A stretch of DNA of 64,000 bases. Source: Myrica gale. Its lineage: Eukaryota; Streptophyta; Magnoliopsida; Fagales; Myricaceae. Position numbers and translations under genes: made by a program. How positions within the stretch are numbered: position 1 is the stretch's first letter; each line of letters starts with the position of its first letter. This document shows positions 1 to 12,589 of the stretch, piece after piece. The notes under the pieces are model-generated. The model ran no database searches. It was not told where the DNA came from and saw only the letters and a program-made list of their open reading frames with translations. The stretch spans positions 9,431,501 to 9,495,500 of the forward strand of contig OZ005605.1 in assembly GCA_963930655.1 (NCBI GenBank). The letters are read 5' to 3'.

Positions 1-499
1 CAACCCACGGCCGCCTCAAGTACAATTGCACCTTTTTGGGGCTGTAGTGATGATTCATGGATCTCTAAGTTAATATTTATGACTCAATCCAAACATTCCG
101 TAGTAAAAGCCCCGTCTATGGTCACATTGGACACCTCATTTTCACCCTTTTAAATAATATTATATCTATTACCAAGCAAATACCGTCTTATGCCTAATAT
201 ACATACTTACCCAGTGGAATACTGATAATCTTATTCGTATATTTGATATTTCCGACTGCAACCTGTTCCGCTTCTGAACCCGTCGCCTTCAAACCCCTTG
301 GGAGTTGGGACAGTAGCATTTGTAACTCCCAGGTGTGTTCACGCAGGTGGTATTGCAGGGATTTGAAGTTATGCACTCATTAATATCTGAAACATCACGG
401 GGTAGGCAATAAACCAAATAAGAATTGACAAAGAATCAAGCACTAGAATGGTGTATGTATACGGTTAGTAGCAAATAATTAACTTAAAATATTCATTAC
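1..499. other. Intron-side flank of the WAK pseudogene; nothing else recognised
   Basis: This AT-rich stretch lies downstream, on the minus strand, of a splice donor (GTAATG read on the minus strand, 499-494) that ends the WAK exon. In the WAK family the EGF-containing exon is followed by an intron and then by the transmembrane and kinase exons. I could not find those exons here, so they are either beyond the window edge or lost. No coding frame in 1-460 resembles a known family. Confidence 0.4.
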
Positions 500-737
500 C
501 TCCGCAACCACTACGGAGGTATGGGTTCCCTTGAAAGCCCTTCAAGCATTTGCAAATATATCCAGAATCACTGGTGGAATCGTGACATGTACTCATGCTC
601 GCCTTACATGCAAAGCTTGTCATGTTTTTCTTTGCATTTCTGCACGTCTTATTTCCAACTGTCCAATCAAGCACCAAGGGCAAACTTGTTCTATTCTGGA
701 GACCTTTGAGATCTGCTTAAGAAAATTTATATGCTTT
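500..737 (-). pseudogene. Wall-associated receptor kinase (WAK), 3' half of exon 1 (EGF-like part), broken
   Basis: Read on the minus strand this encodes ADLKGLQNRTSLPLVLDWTV, then GNKTC, a run of spaced cysteines (FACKA, STCHD, YICKC) and FQGNPYL with a final GC. That is the typical end of the extracellular WAK-associated region followed by the first EGF-like repeat. The exon ends at 500 with a consensus GT donor at 499, the usual place for the first WAK intron. WAKs are plasma-membrane receptor kinases that bind pectin in the cell wall through this ectodomain. The exon is cut at 737 by a copia insertion. The frame also holds an in-frame TAA at 719-717, just before ADLKG, where relatives normally have a serine. 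With the kinase exons not visible, this is a pseudogene remnant. The other half is at 30428 to about 30850. Confidence 0.85.
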
Positions 738-1302
738 TGTTAGAATTATGTGCCCTCGATAACCAAATTGATTAATCCGGTCCTAATATCTCATATAGAA
801 TATAGTGTAGTGGAAGGAATTAATTATATGTAAAAGGGGCATATTTGCAATAATCTTAAATTCCAGGGGTCAATTACAATTTGTTGATGGACTTGATTGT
901 AATTAGTAGAAGCCCTAATTGTATTAGAAAAAGAGTTCTTCAGTGTTATCCTACGGCTGGAATTTGAGATCCCTAAGGATCCTATGTCTCATGCTCTTTC
1001 TAGGGTTTTCCAAGGCCTATAAATATAATTGTTATATTCAAGGGGTTGGCCATCAGAACCTATTAGGGAAATCCTGATAACAAGAGAGTGACATAAATCC
1101 CTTAGGAGGCAACACATCTGAGTTGCTATCTGAATTGCTGGAGCATTGGATTGGATCGTAAAGCGGGTTAAGGTTTGTAGGTTCCTATATTCCTGTCTCA
1201 GGTATGGAATCGAATCCGAAATTGTAATCATAAATCTTGGTTGATGTTTTGTTGAAAACATTCTGATTGTTTATAGTTTAATTCCGCATATATAAACTAT
1301 CA
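738..1302 (+). repeat. Copia 5' LTR
   Basis: It starts TGTTAGAATTATG and probably ends TATCA just before the PBS. A TATAAATA box at 1018-1025 is followed by a likely transcription start. The first 365 bp match 30061-30427. Confidence 0.8.
1018..1025 (+). promoter_or_regulatory. TATA box of the copia 5' LTR
   Basis: TATAAATA sits in the central part of the LTR and is conserved in the 3' LTR at 30341-30348. This is the usual place for the U3/R boundary promoter. Confidence 0.6.
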
Positions 1303-1303
1303 G

Positions 1304-1315
1304 TGGAATCAGAGG
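1304..1315 (+). other. Copia primer-binding site (initiator tRNA-Met type)
   Basis: TGGAATCAGAGG directly follows the LTR end and differs by little from TGGTATCAGAGC, the plant initiator tRNA-Met complement used by most plant copia and gypsy elements. Confidence 0.6.
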
Positions 1316-2730
1316 TTAGGTTCACATGATTGCAATTGTTGGGTTATATGAACTTTGCAGAATTTTGATTGAGAATCAAAACCCAATGATTTTTTTTTTC
1401 TGTTACTATTCAATTGAAAAGTACATAATTTTATTAAACCCGATTGACTGTTCAAGTGTTGTTTTATAAAATTTGTTTTATAAAGAATTATGAACTGTTC
1501 ATATTACGTGAGAAATTTTTTTCTCTTCAAAATATGGCCGGCGGCTATTAGGACGGCAGCCGCCACACCACTGGCCGGAGATGCGTCCGGTGGGACTGGA
1601 GCAGCCTCCTGACCGGAACAGGTGGAGGTCCGGCGGCCATAAGGCCGTGGACCACCACCAGCACACCCGTGTGAGACACGGGTGTGGAAGGGTTTTTTAG
1701 GCCCAAACCGAACGCCACCACTGCGTCGGACGGCAGCACAGTGGCTGCCGAAAGCCTGGGCGTCCTACGTCCGGCCAGATCCATGGCCGGACAGGAGCAG
1801 CAGCCAACTGGCCTGCTGTGCCTTCCCAAAGGCACGAGCGGGGCCCAAGGATGAGATCCCCGGGTCACCCACTTGGGCCAAATGGGTAGGGCATTTTTGC
1901 CCTACCCGGCCCACCAGCCCAGCCCAGCCCAAAAGTTGGGCTGGGTCAGTCAATTAAAAAAAGTAAAAATAAAAAGAGAGGGAAAGGTGGGTTGATGGAT
2001 CCGGTCCAGGTATGACCCGGACCGTTACCCATTACCGGTCGGGTTAGACCGGTAAGGTCAACGGGTTGACCGTTGACAAACCCGGTTTGACCGGAATTTT
2101 TTTTAAAAAAAAAAATTGGAAATTTGTCTTCCAATTTTGGGTGCTAAATAGGATTAATTATAGTAATTTTTCCTATGGTCTCTATTATCAGTAAATAGGA
2201 GTTTTTACTTGATTAAAATTGGTTGAAGCCAAAATGGATAAAACCGATTTTAATTTTGTAAAATTTGCTTGTTTATCTCTTGGGAAGATAAGTGTCTACA
2301 TCTTAGTGGGAGTGTCTACTAAAATAGTGACATACCTCAAAAGTTTTTGGAACACACTTAGATAATGGAATGCACAAACCAAATAAACGCAAGTGCTAAA
2401 ATAGTACAAGATGTGTTTATTTAGGTAGGCCAAAAGAAAATCGAGAATCACAAATATTTTAAAATATTTTGCATATGATGTAAATTTTGATGAATAGTAG
2501 CTATTCGCCTTTACAAGATGTGTACAATGAGTACCAAAATGGATTTGTTGTTGCATGTAAGGTAGAGGTTCTCGATACCCATTTAGAATATTATAAATAT
2601 AAATGTTATATTTTTCATTATTGTGATATATGTGATATGTCTGTTTATTGTTCGGATGAGTGGTACTATTAGTTATTCAAAAACCTGAATCTAATGGAAT
2701 TATATATGTGAATGATTTTGCAGATTCAAA
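1316..2730 (+). other. Copia 5' leader with a GC-rich block
   Basis: There are about 1.4 kb between PBS and gag start, long for a plant copia leader. About 1530-2100 is markedly GC-rich and full of CCGG and GGCC, unlike the AT-rich surroundings. It ends in a purine-rich and A-rich stretch. Short frames here have no family resemblance and I treat it as noncoding. It may be captured host sequence. Confidence 0.55.
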
Positions 2731-5700
2731 ATGACTTTTAATCCTTTGGCTAGGATTCTGGATGACAATCGGTTGACAGGACCGAATTATGTTGATTGGA
2801 AAAGAAATCTTATGATTGTTCTCTCAGCCGATAAGATCGGTTATGTTCTGACATCTGAAACACCTGAGTTTGCCCTGGACAATGCCACTAAGGAAGAAAA
2901 GAGAGTCTTTAACAAGTGGCATGATGATAATATGGCAAAGTGTTATATTGTGGCTTCAATCTCAAATGTTTTGCAGAAAGATTGTGAGGGTATAGCTACA
3001 GCTGCAGGCACTATGTTGCATCTCCAAGATATGTTCGGAGAGCAGAGCAGATCTGCTAGGCAGAGACTGCTATGAAGAATCTGATGTCCACCAAAATGGT
3101 GGAAGGGAGCCTAGTTCGGGATCATGTCTTAAAGATGATTTCTTTCATCAACCAACTGGAATTTTTTGGGAGCAGAGATGGATAGTGACACAAAAGTTGA
3201 TGTCATTCTTTCATCTCTGCCTAATTCTTTCAATCAGTTTGTCCTTAATTACAATATGAACAAGATGAGTGTGACATTGTCAGAGCTGCTCAATATGTTG
3301 CAGTCAACTCAAGATCTCATCAAGAAAGACAAACTTACTGTGATGGTCACAAAGAAATCTAATGCCTCTATGAAACTGAAACTCAAGTTTAAGAAATTCA
3401 AGAAAAATAATAAGGGGTTTCAGGCAGCAAAGAATGTTTAAGGTGGACAAGGAAACAAAGGAGGTGACAAGAACAAAGGCAAAGGAAATTGTTTCCATTG
3501 CGGCAAGCCCGGTCACTGGAAGAGAAATTGCCGAGTTTACTTAGCTTCTCTTAAAAAGGGCAAATCTTCTGATGGTGTGTCTAATATGCTTGTAATTAAA
3601 TTGATTTAATGGATGGTCCATTTAATTCATGGTGTGTGGATTCTGGTTCTACATCTCACATCTGCAATATGTTGCAGGGGTTCAAGGAGACCAGAAAGCT
3701 CCATGAAGGGGAGCTGATCCTGAAGATGAGAACGGGTACAACTGTTGCAGCGACCGTCATCGGAGTGTTTAGTTTAGAATTATCGAATAATAGAATTTTG
3801 ATTCTAGAAGACTGTCTTTATGTTCCAGAAGTAGTAGAAATTTGATTTCTGTTTCGAAACTTGTTTTATCTGGATATTCGTTTCTTTTCAATTCAAAACT
3901 TGTTATAAAGTTTCAAAATAAATTTGTTGCTTCTGGAATTATTTATGATGGTCTTTATCTTTTAAATGTTGATAATTCTTTGAATAATGTTGAGAATGAT
4001 GATTCCAGTGTGTTATCCCTTAAGAGGAAGAGGGATGTTAATCCAACCTACTTATGGCATCTAAGACTTGGTCATGCCAATATTGATAGGATCAATAGAT
4101 TGGTAAGGGATGGGCCATTGCAATTTCTGAAAATTGAGCCCTATCCAATTTGTGAGCCTTGCTTGCAAGAATAGATGACCAAAAATCCTTTTACAGAAAA
4201 AGGAATAAGAGCCACAGAAGTATTAGGATTAATACATACTGATGTTTGTGGTCCCTTCAACCACATTGCAAGAGGAGATTTCTCTTATTTCATTACTTTC
4301 ATTGATGATTATTCCAGGTATGGTTATCTATACCTGATGAAGCATAAATCGGAATCTTTTGAAAAGTTCAAAGAATTCCACAATGAAATTTAGAAACAGA
4401 TTGGAAAGTCCATTAAAATGATTTGCTCCGATCGGGGAGGCGAATACCTCTTGGATGATTTTAAAGTTTATCTTAAAGATAATGGAATCATATCTCAACT
4501 CACTCCACCAGGCACACCACAACATAATGGTGTTGCAGAGAGAAGGAATAGAACCCTATTGGATAAGGTTCGTTCCATGATGAGCATATCTGAGTTACCC
4601 ATATCACTTTGGGGACATGCTTTGGAGACCGTTGTTTACTTGTTAAACAGGATCCCTACAAAATCAGTTCCTAATACCCCACATGAGTTATGGACTGACA
4701 AGAAGCCAAGTCTTAATCATTTTAAGATATGGGGTTGTCCAGTTCATGTTAAAAAGTTTAATGTGGATAAACTAGGATCAAGGACTGATAGATGTCTATT
4801 TGTAGACTATCCCAAAATGACTACTGGTTTCTACTTTTATAATCCTAATGAAAACAAAGTGTTTGTTAGCAGAAATGCTACTTTCTTGAAGAGAATTATA
4901 GTTTGAATGAAACCGAGACTAGAGTTGCTCTTGATGAGCAAAGAGATAGTACAGTGACTGCAAAATGAGAACAATGAGGATCAAGTGGTTACTCCCACTG
5001 ATCAAAGTGAACCTGTTGAGACACAGGAGCCTCGTCGTAGTAAAAGGATTATAAGACCTCTAGTAAAATTCAATTTGTTAAATGAGATTTACCAAATGGA
5101 ATCTGAGGGACTAGAGATTGATCCTTGTGGTTATACTGAGGCTGTTAATGACAAAGATGCTAAGCATTGGCTTGTGGCCATGGAATCAGAGATGGACTCT
5201 ATGTATTCCAACAAGGTATGGACCTTGGTAGACAAACCAGAAGGCATTAAGCCTATAGGTTGCAAATGGGCCTACAAAATGAAACTTGGACCAACAGGAA
5301 AGGTAGAGACCTTTAAAGCTAGGCTGGTGGCAAAAGGGTATACTCAAAAGGCTGATATTGATTATGAGGAAACCTTTTCACCTGTAGCCATGCTAAATTC
5401 CATAAGGATTCTATTAGCGATTGCGGCATACTATGATTATGAGATACGGCAGATGGATGTGAAAACTACATTTTTGAATGGGTATATCCATGAAGAAATT
5501 TATATGGACCAGCCAGAAGGTTTCATATCTTGGGAAAATGAATCGAAAGTATGCAAATTGGAGAAATCCATTTATGGCCTAAAACAAGCATCACGTTGTT
5601 GGAATATCCATTTTGACGAGTCAATCGAAATGTTTGGTTTCTCACAAAACATGGATGAACCTTGTGTCTACAAAAAGGTTAGTGGGAGTGCTATTACTTT

Positions 5701-6287
5701 TTTGGTTCTTTATGTAGATGACATACTACTCATTGGGAATGATGTAGGGGCTTTGCATCTGTGAAAATGTGGTTGTCTAACCAATTTTCAATGAAGGACC
5801 TTGGGGAAGCATCCTTCATACTCGGGATCAAAGTGTTTAGAAACCGAAAGAAAATATTTATGGGTCTTTCACAGGTCAATTATATTGACAGGATATTGGC
5901 TAGATTTAGCATGGTACATTCCAAGAAAGGGTTTCTACCCTTTAGACATGGAATTCATCTCTCTAAGCAAATGTGTCCAAAAACACCTGAAGAAAGAGAG
6001 AAGATGAGTAACTGCCATTATGCTTCGGCTGTAGGGAGTCGTCTCATGTATGCTATGCTTTGCACTAGGCCTGATATCAGTCACGCAGTTAGCGTTGTGA
6101 GTAGATATCAATCCAATCCAGGTCCAGAACATTGGTCAGCAGTGAAACATATCCTTAGGTATTTGAGAAATACAAAACACTATTTCTTAGTGTATGACAG
6201 TGAGGATTGACTGTCCATGGATATACAGATTCAGATTTCCAATCAGATATTGATGATAGAAGATCAACGTCCGGATTTGTGTTTGTT
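2731..6287 (+). mobile_element. Copia gag, protease, integrase, reverse transcriptase and start of RNase H (broken)
   Basis: In order: gag beginning MTFNPLARILDDNRLTGPNY at 2731; a CCHC zinc knuckle (CFHCGKPGHWKRNC) around 3490-3530; a protease core DSGSTSHIC near 3635; an integrase zinc-binding segment (HLRLGH, then CEPC) and catalytic core with [14 protein letters not shown] near 4500; reverse transcriptase with KARLVAKGYTQ near 5320 and YVDDILLIG near 5715; then the start of RNase H (TRPDISHAV). Integrase before RT is diagnostic of Ty1/copia. The frame is interrupted several times and is a fossil. RNase H continues at 28881 beyond the nested gypsy element. Confidence 0.9.
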
Positions 6288-9245
6288 TGTCACGCCCCGA
6301 ACGCCATCCCGCAGGGACCGTGACAGCCGCGAGCAATCTCCCGGAAAGCTCCAGCGTTCATACATACATACTTACAGCGGAAAAATACAGAATCGCGAGA
6401 GAGACGAGCCATCTCATAACAAGATTAAGGTTCTCAATAAACTTGCATCTTAATATATACATATCATGATTACATTTAAACAAGTGACGGATCTCATCGA
6501 TCAGGTCACAACAACAAAACATAGAAATAATTTTTCTTCTAAGTCTGGTAGTCCTGACTTCCTTCACCTGAGGCATCTGGAATGACACAATTTTAAAAAG
6601 ACGTGAGTCAAAAAGACTCAGTAAGGGAAAAACATAACTTTTGAAACATGATCTTGACTTGGACTTGCTTAACATGGTAAATCATAATTCATGATGCACA
6701 TGCATGTCATGGGTATGCATATGCTCTTGCTTGTAGACATAAACTTGTTCTTAAAATTGCCCCTCTGGCCCTTGAAAACATTTCCTTCATAACTTGTGGG
6801 CTACTTACGCTCCATTTAACCCCTGGAGTCCGGGTTGTGCGTTCCCATCAGAACCGTCTCCCTTACCCCAGGGGACTTTTTCATTTGGTCGAGCTAGCCC
6901 GTAGTTGCCCCAGGCCTGATGGCTAGACACGACCCTTGGAGGCCCACACCTTCTCATTATCCTTCAGTGTGGTTTGCACAACCTCTTAGGATTCACCCAA
7001 CCTTCTTGCATTCGTCCTTCGGTATGGGAGTCCATCATGATGGTACGGTACCGACCAGAGCCCCTTAACTTAACTCGTCTTTCCATAAAACTTTCCGTAC
7101 GACATTGCATAAAAATTCACTTTAGAAAATCATGCAATGCTCATGCTCATGCCATGCTTGCTTGAAATATCATGCTTGTTCATGAATCTTTGCAGCGTGT
7201 CATTCCAGTTTTTAAAAATGTAAGCTTACTTAGACATTTACTTCCACTTACCTCGGTCTCCTTGATTATGAATAAAGGTACGAAGATCGCCTACAAGCGA
7301 TTCAAACGTCTCTTAGTTACTAGGAATTAAGTACATAATCATACAAGATAAATATTTGTATATTACTCGATTTTTCCCCAAAAATATATTTCTAAAAAAT
7401 ATTATATCATTCTCAAGGGTTTACATAGAAAACTCTTATTAATCATTTAAGAAAAGTATTTAGTAAATCAACATATCCTATTAGCATCTAAGTCCAAAAT
7501 CAATAATCTAATGGTACCAAAATCCAAGTTTTGCTAATTACCTTAACAAGTACCAATCCGAAGTCTAAGTTCCATCATTTATACTTAACTAACTTGCAAG
7601 ATTTCTCTTAATACTAAATCTAGGTTTTAACCTCTAATTCATTTAGCCAAAATATTAAATTACATTTTAAATTACTAATCGTTTGGCCATTAGGGTTTCC
7701 TTCACTACATCATTCGGTCATGCATCAATATAAGTGTTTATGGATGTCTAAATTCATTTCCAATGTTTTCCCATCCTCCATTAACAGATTCACAACATAG
7801 ATTCTACAAATCATGGCACAAGTACAAGATCTCACACATAATATCATTTGGCCAAGTCATGAACAACATCCAAAACCTACTTTTAGTCAATGGCAATTTC
7901 ACATGCATTGTTCATTCAATCATCCATTCACTAGATCTAGCATTTAAAGAGACTAACAACAAGATATCTCAAAGAAATCCAACATGCATTCGGCCAATGG
8001 TAGTGTAAGCCAATACCCGAAACCCTAACATGCATATTCTTCTATTTCCATTTCATTGTCCATAAGCAACTTACAATCCATTCACATTCTCATGCATACA
8101 AGACCAGATCCAGCATCACAACACAACCTAAAGTGTTCCAAGCTCAAGATCTAGCAAGAACAAGGCAACTAACTTAAACTCAAGATCCAACTAAAAGAAG
8201 ACATTCGGCCATTAAAGCTTTTATTCTCTAAGCCATTTGGCCATGAATCAACCACATGCATCAAATCTTCATCTCCGACATAGACCCCATCCTCCATGAT
8301 CAGTTTCACAACCTAGGATCTACCAATCAAAAAATAACTTCAAGATCTTGCAAGATCATACATTCGGCCAACACATCATTTTGCACCAACAACCATATTT
8401 GGCCTTACCTTGATGATTGGACACAAGCCTTGCTAAAAGAAGAGCACCTAGCATAATAAAACATCTTAGGTTTGAAACTATAAAGAACTCAAGCCAAAAC
8501 ATCATATGAAAATCAAATCTACCTCTACCTTCCACTAGACACACGGTTTTCACCAAAATCCTCACTTACCCTCAACTTTCGGTTCCACCTTTAGGAATGG
8601 TTCCAAGGGCTGAGATTTGTGTCTTCAAGGTGCTGAGATGGAGTATATTCCATAATCCAAGGGCTGAGATTTGTGTCTTCAAGGTGCCTATCTCTAAGTT
8701 AGCCACAACAACCTATTATCTTAAAAGCTCTCTAGCTTATCACTATGATAAGCAAGTGTTAAATTCTCTTCAAGCTATCATATATATTTAGTAGCTTATC
8801 ATATAACATCTCTAATGATAATTCAAACTAATAATTAAGGCCACATAATGATGATCAATGCTACCTATTAAAAGACACACAAAAATATTTAAATGCCTAC
8901 ATGAATTTCATGATTATCTACTTAATTATTTTCGGCCATAATATATAAATCTCTCTTCATAATTTAATTTTATGGATTATGGAATATACTAAGTAAATGG
9001 AAAATATAAATCCATAAAAGAAACTTACCTACCAAGTTTCGGCTCTTAGGAAAAAAAATAGAATTTAAACTTGCACTAACTTCCAAAATGAAAAAGAAAC
9101 TATTTAAAGAAATCCTTGAAACAAAATTTCATAATAGTTAATGTACCTTAAGCTTAAGTCATACATTGGCCAAAAATATGGCCCCATAATTTAAATTAAA
9201 AGCTAATACATAGGAAATAACAAAAGAGATAAACGGAGTCTCACA
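6288..9245 (-). repeat. E1 3' LTR (minus orientation)
   Basis: This Tekay-type LTR has ends TGTGAGACTCC and GGGGCGTGACA on the minus strand. It contains the inverted repeat CTGGAATGACAC (6577-6588) and GTGTCATTCCAG (7197-7208) that encloses the stem-loop domain shared by all LTRs of this lineage. There is a repeated 31-mer at 8603-8633 and 8657-8687. Confidence 0.9.
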
Positions 9246-9260
9246 TCCTCCCCTCCTTAT
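9246..9260 (-). other. E1 polypurine tract
   Basis: The minus strand reads ATAAGGAGGGGAGGA directly before the LTR start, matching the PPTs of E2 (before 20001) and E3 (before 42986). Confidence 0.75.
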
Positions 9261-9282
9261 AAAAATTCCGACCCCAGAATTT

Positions 9283-10112
9283 CTTTACCACCAACAGTTT
9301 TGTCCTGACTGTGAGGGTGCAAGACCATATGGATAGGGCCGAACATTCGTGCTTGCTCCACTACTAATTTTCCCCTGATAAATGTGATCTGGGGAATTAC
9401 TCCCCGTCCAAGATTGCGATCTAGTTCCTTGGTTTGGTTCCTCTAAACTAGGGTCATGGATTACGTTTTTGGGTGGTCCACGATACCTAGGTCTAGATTC
9501 AACTTCTTGTGAGGAAAGATATGTCTCAGATGTGGCATCCTGAGCTCTAACTTTCCTACGATGTCTCCTTTAAGAACATCGCCTAAGGGTACACTCATGC
9601 CTTGGGTTATTTCGCCTAGGTTCTTCCTGATGTTGTTCTCTTGCTTCATTAGGCACTAGATCCTCTTCCATAGGGTCCTCTTCCGGATCCTCCTCTAAAT
9701 CCTCCTCCGGATCCTCCTCTAAATCTCCTGGTAATATGGTTCTCAAGGGAATAGCATTTATTGGCGACTCCGGCCAATAAAGGTTTTCCAGGTACCCAGA
9801 GTAATCTGGGGTTAGGGGTTGCCTCCACCTGGAGGGTCCAAGCTGGTCTTCTGCTGGAGGTGGCGGGGGCTGGTATGTCCCCGCCATACCTTCTTGCCAA
9901 TAGGGTAAATGAGGCCGGTATGTTCTCCTCGTGTCTTCTCTATTGATCTCACGTGGTGCATGAGTCGGAGCCACATGGCTTCCCGACGGTCTCGTCGAAC
10001 CCTGAGATCTAGGGTTGACTTGGACCAAACTGCGGTACTCACGTGCCGTCATCCTTCTCTGAGAAGGGGTGGCCGACTACTGGGAATGTGGGGGTCAGCT
10101 ACTCGGTGACAT
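9283..10112 (-). mobile_element. E1 extra ORF region between pol and 3' LTR (broken)
   Basis: This is the counterpart of the 279-codon ORF at 42106-42945 in E3. Shared features are the MTAREYRSL start region, a proline run (QPPPPP), GPSRW, an acidic block of repeated Glu-Asp-Pro, an arginine-rich stretch and a tryptophan-pair end just before the PPT. The region is decayed. No known retroviral domain is recognised. Confidence 0.7.
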
Positions 10113-10280
10113 CTGACATCACAATACAATAGTCAGTCATGTGCATGTATAAAAATATCGACATGTATCATAAAGAATTAACATTCTTTATGCAAAGGAC
10201 ATCAATCATATATAAATAGCAGACAATGCACAATCAATCCATATCAGTCTATTCAAGAAAAGGAAGCAAATATTCAAATT

Positions 10281-12027
10281 TCAATCTCCTCTCAACTGGG
10301 GGTACTTTTCATACATATCGCTCTCTAATTCCCAGGATGCCTCCTCTACCCCATGTTTTCTCCATAGAACCTTTACAAGCGGTATTACCTTCGTTCGCAA
10401 TTGTTGCTCCTTTCTATTGAGAATCCTCACTGGCTCTTTTACATAGGTAAGGTTCTCTTTGATCTGCAAAGGTTCATATTCTAATACATGAGTAGGGTCA
10501 GATACATACTTGCGTAGGAGCGACACATGGAATACATCGTGGACTCCTGCAATGGATGGCGGTAATGCCAATCTATACGCCACCGGTCCAACGCGCTCCA
10601 GGATCTCGAAAGGTCCTATAAATCTGGGTTGAAGCTTCCCCTTCTTTCCGAATCGTGCTTGGTTGGAGAAATCTTTAAAAACACTTTACTTCCTTCTTCA
10701 AAGGTCAACTCCCTTCTTCGATTGTCCGCATAACTCTTTTATCGACTTTGGGCCGTAATAAGTCTTTCTATGATCACCCGAATCTTCTCCTTTGTCTGCA
10801 AGATTATCTCCGGACCCAATAGTCTTCCTTCCCCTACTTTGTCCCAATACAATGGCGACCTACACTTCCGCCCGTATAAGGCTTCGTATGGTGCCATGCC
10901 AATACTTGATTGGAAGCTGTTATTGTATGCGAACTCTGCTAACGGCAGATACTGAGCCCAACTGCCTTTGAAATCAATTACACATGCTCGAAGCATGTCT
11001 TCCAAAATTTGAATGGTTCGCTCAGATTGGCCATCCGTCTGCGGGTGGAAAGCGGTACTAAAGTTCAATTTAGTGCCCAGGGATTCCTACAGTCTTTTCC
11101 AAAATATCGAAGTAAATCTTGGATCCCGGTCTGACACTATACTTTTAGGTATACCATGGAGTCTCGCAATTTCTTGGAGGTAAACTTCAGCTAGCTTCTC
11201 TGGGGTATACTTCACCCTAATGGACAAAAAGTGGGCTGACTTAGTCAATCGGTCCACAACTACCCATATAGCATCGTAGCCAGCTGTCGTTCGTGGTAGC
11301 CCTACAACAAAATCCATGGCTATTCCTTACCACTTCCACTCTGGGATCTCTAGAGGCTTCAATGTCCCTGCTGGCCTCTGGTGCTCTGCCTTCACTCTCT
11401 GACAGGTCAGACATCGAGCAACATACTCCGCAATCTCCCGCTTCATGTTCGGCCACCAATAAACCTTCTTGATGTCCCGATACATCTTTGTTCCTCCTGG
11501 GTGGATGGTATAGGGCGTAGTATGCGCCTCTGATAAGATCAAGTCTTTAATTCCCCCCAGCACTAGGGACACAAATTCTGCTTCGATACTTTAACACTCC
11601 ATCCCTATCCTCGAAGTCGGGATTATTCTTCTTCTCAATCCTTTCCCTAATTCCTGCTATCACCGCATCGCTTTTTTGGGCCTCGCAAATTCGCTCCTCC
11701 AGCGATGGTTGCAATGAAAGCCTTGCGATTGAAACAAACTGATCTGTCAAAACGAGCGTAATCTCCTCCCTCTTCAGATCCTTCATGATCTCTTTCGATA
11801 CCGTCTCCATGGCACTTGATTCAGCCGACTTCCTGCTTAGGGCATCAGCCACCACGTTAGCTTTTCCAGGATGGTAGCTAATGGTGCAGTCATAGTCTTT
11901 AATCAATTCCAACCAGCGTCGTTGCCTCATTTTCAACTCCTTTTGAGTGTTGAAGTACTTGAGGCTCTTGTGATCCGTGAATATCTCGCATCTAACTCCG
12001 TAGAGATAATGCCTCCATATCTTCAAC
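10281..12027 (-). mobile_element. E1 pol, C-terminal part (RNase H end, integrase, chromodomain-like tail)
   Basis: Read on the minus strand: KIWRHYLYG (RNase H), [13 protein letters not shown] with CLTCQ (integrase zinc finger), [20 protein letters not shown] (integrase core), [14 protein letters not shown], and near 10300 a [16 protein letters not shown] tail, the reduced chromodomain region of Tekay/Del elements. Broken. It continues upstream at 23084 on the other side of E2. Confidence 0.88.
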
Positions 12028-12130
12028 TGTGAGATCCCGAATTTACTTATGTCATTGTATAGGAGAGAGAGATTTTGCTATGATTTTCCTCAGGATGTAG
12101 GTATGTTTTAATTGGTGATTTTTGAGGTAA

Positions 12131-12589
12131 GTGTCGACACATTGGAACATAGTGTCGACACATTATACTAACACCCGAAAGTTTACCTTTTCCTGGAGAC
12201 CAAAGTGAATTTTGACTAAGTGTTGTAAGTGTCGACACTTTGAGTCATAGTGTCGACACATTAGACTGGTACCCGAGCGTTTATATCTTTCCGGAACTAG
12301 AGTGATTTTTACTAAGTGTTGGAAGTGTCGACACCTTGGGTGATGGTGTCGACACATACAACTGAAACCCGAGAGTTCGCCTTTTTCCAGAACTCCCGTG
12401 GATTTTGACCAAGTGATGGAAGTGTCGACACCTTGGGTGATGGTGTCGACACATCTAATTGAAACCCGAGAGTTTACATTTTTCCCACTATGGCTAAGTG
12501 TTGAAAGTGTCGACACCTTGAGTGATGGTGTCGACACATCTCACTAAATATGTTGTAAGTGTCGACACCTTGAGTGATGGTGTCGACAC
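12131..12589 (+). repeat. Array of six GTGTCGACAC palindrome pairs, 21 bp pitch (E2 5' LTR)
   Basis: Perfect 10 bp palindromes start at 12131/12152, 12229/12250, 12325/12346, 12422/12443, 12507/12528 and 12559/12580. Within every pair the offset is exactly 21 bp (10 bp site plus 11 bp spacer). Pairs are 52-98 bp apart inside a loosely repeated unit of about 97 bp. The copy in the 3' LTR is at 20104-20562. Confidence 0.95.

Noticed and set aside
1-170. A plus-strand open stretch (reading DDSWISKLIFMTQSKH) at the window edge
   Set aside because: No family resemblance and no start or splice signals; probably chance.
1548-1957. Overlapping frames of about 60-106 codons on both strands in the copia leader
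   Set aside because: Long frames are expected by chance in GC-rich sequence; no conserved motif was seen.
12131-12589. CRISPR-like spaced repeats
   Set aside because: The genome is a plant nuclear one, the repeats are 10 bp palindromes in pairs inside an LTR, and no cas genes exist.
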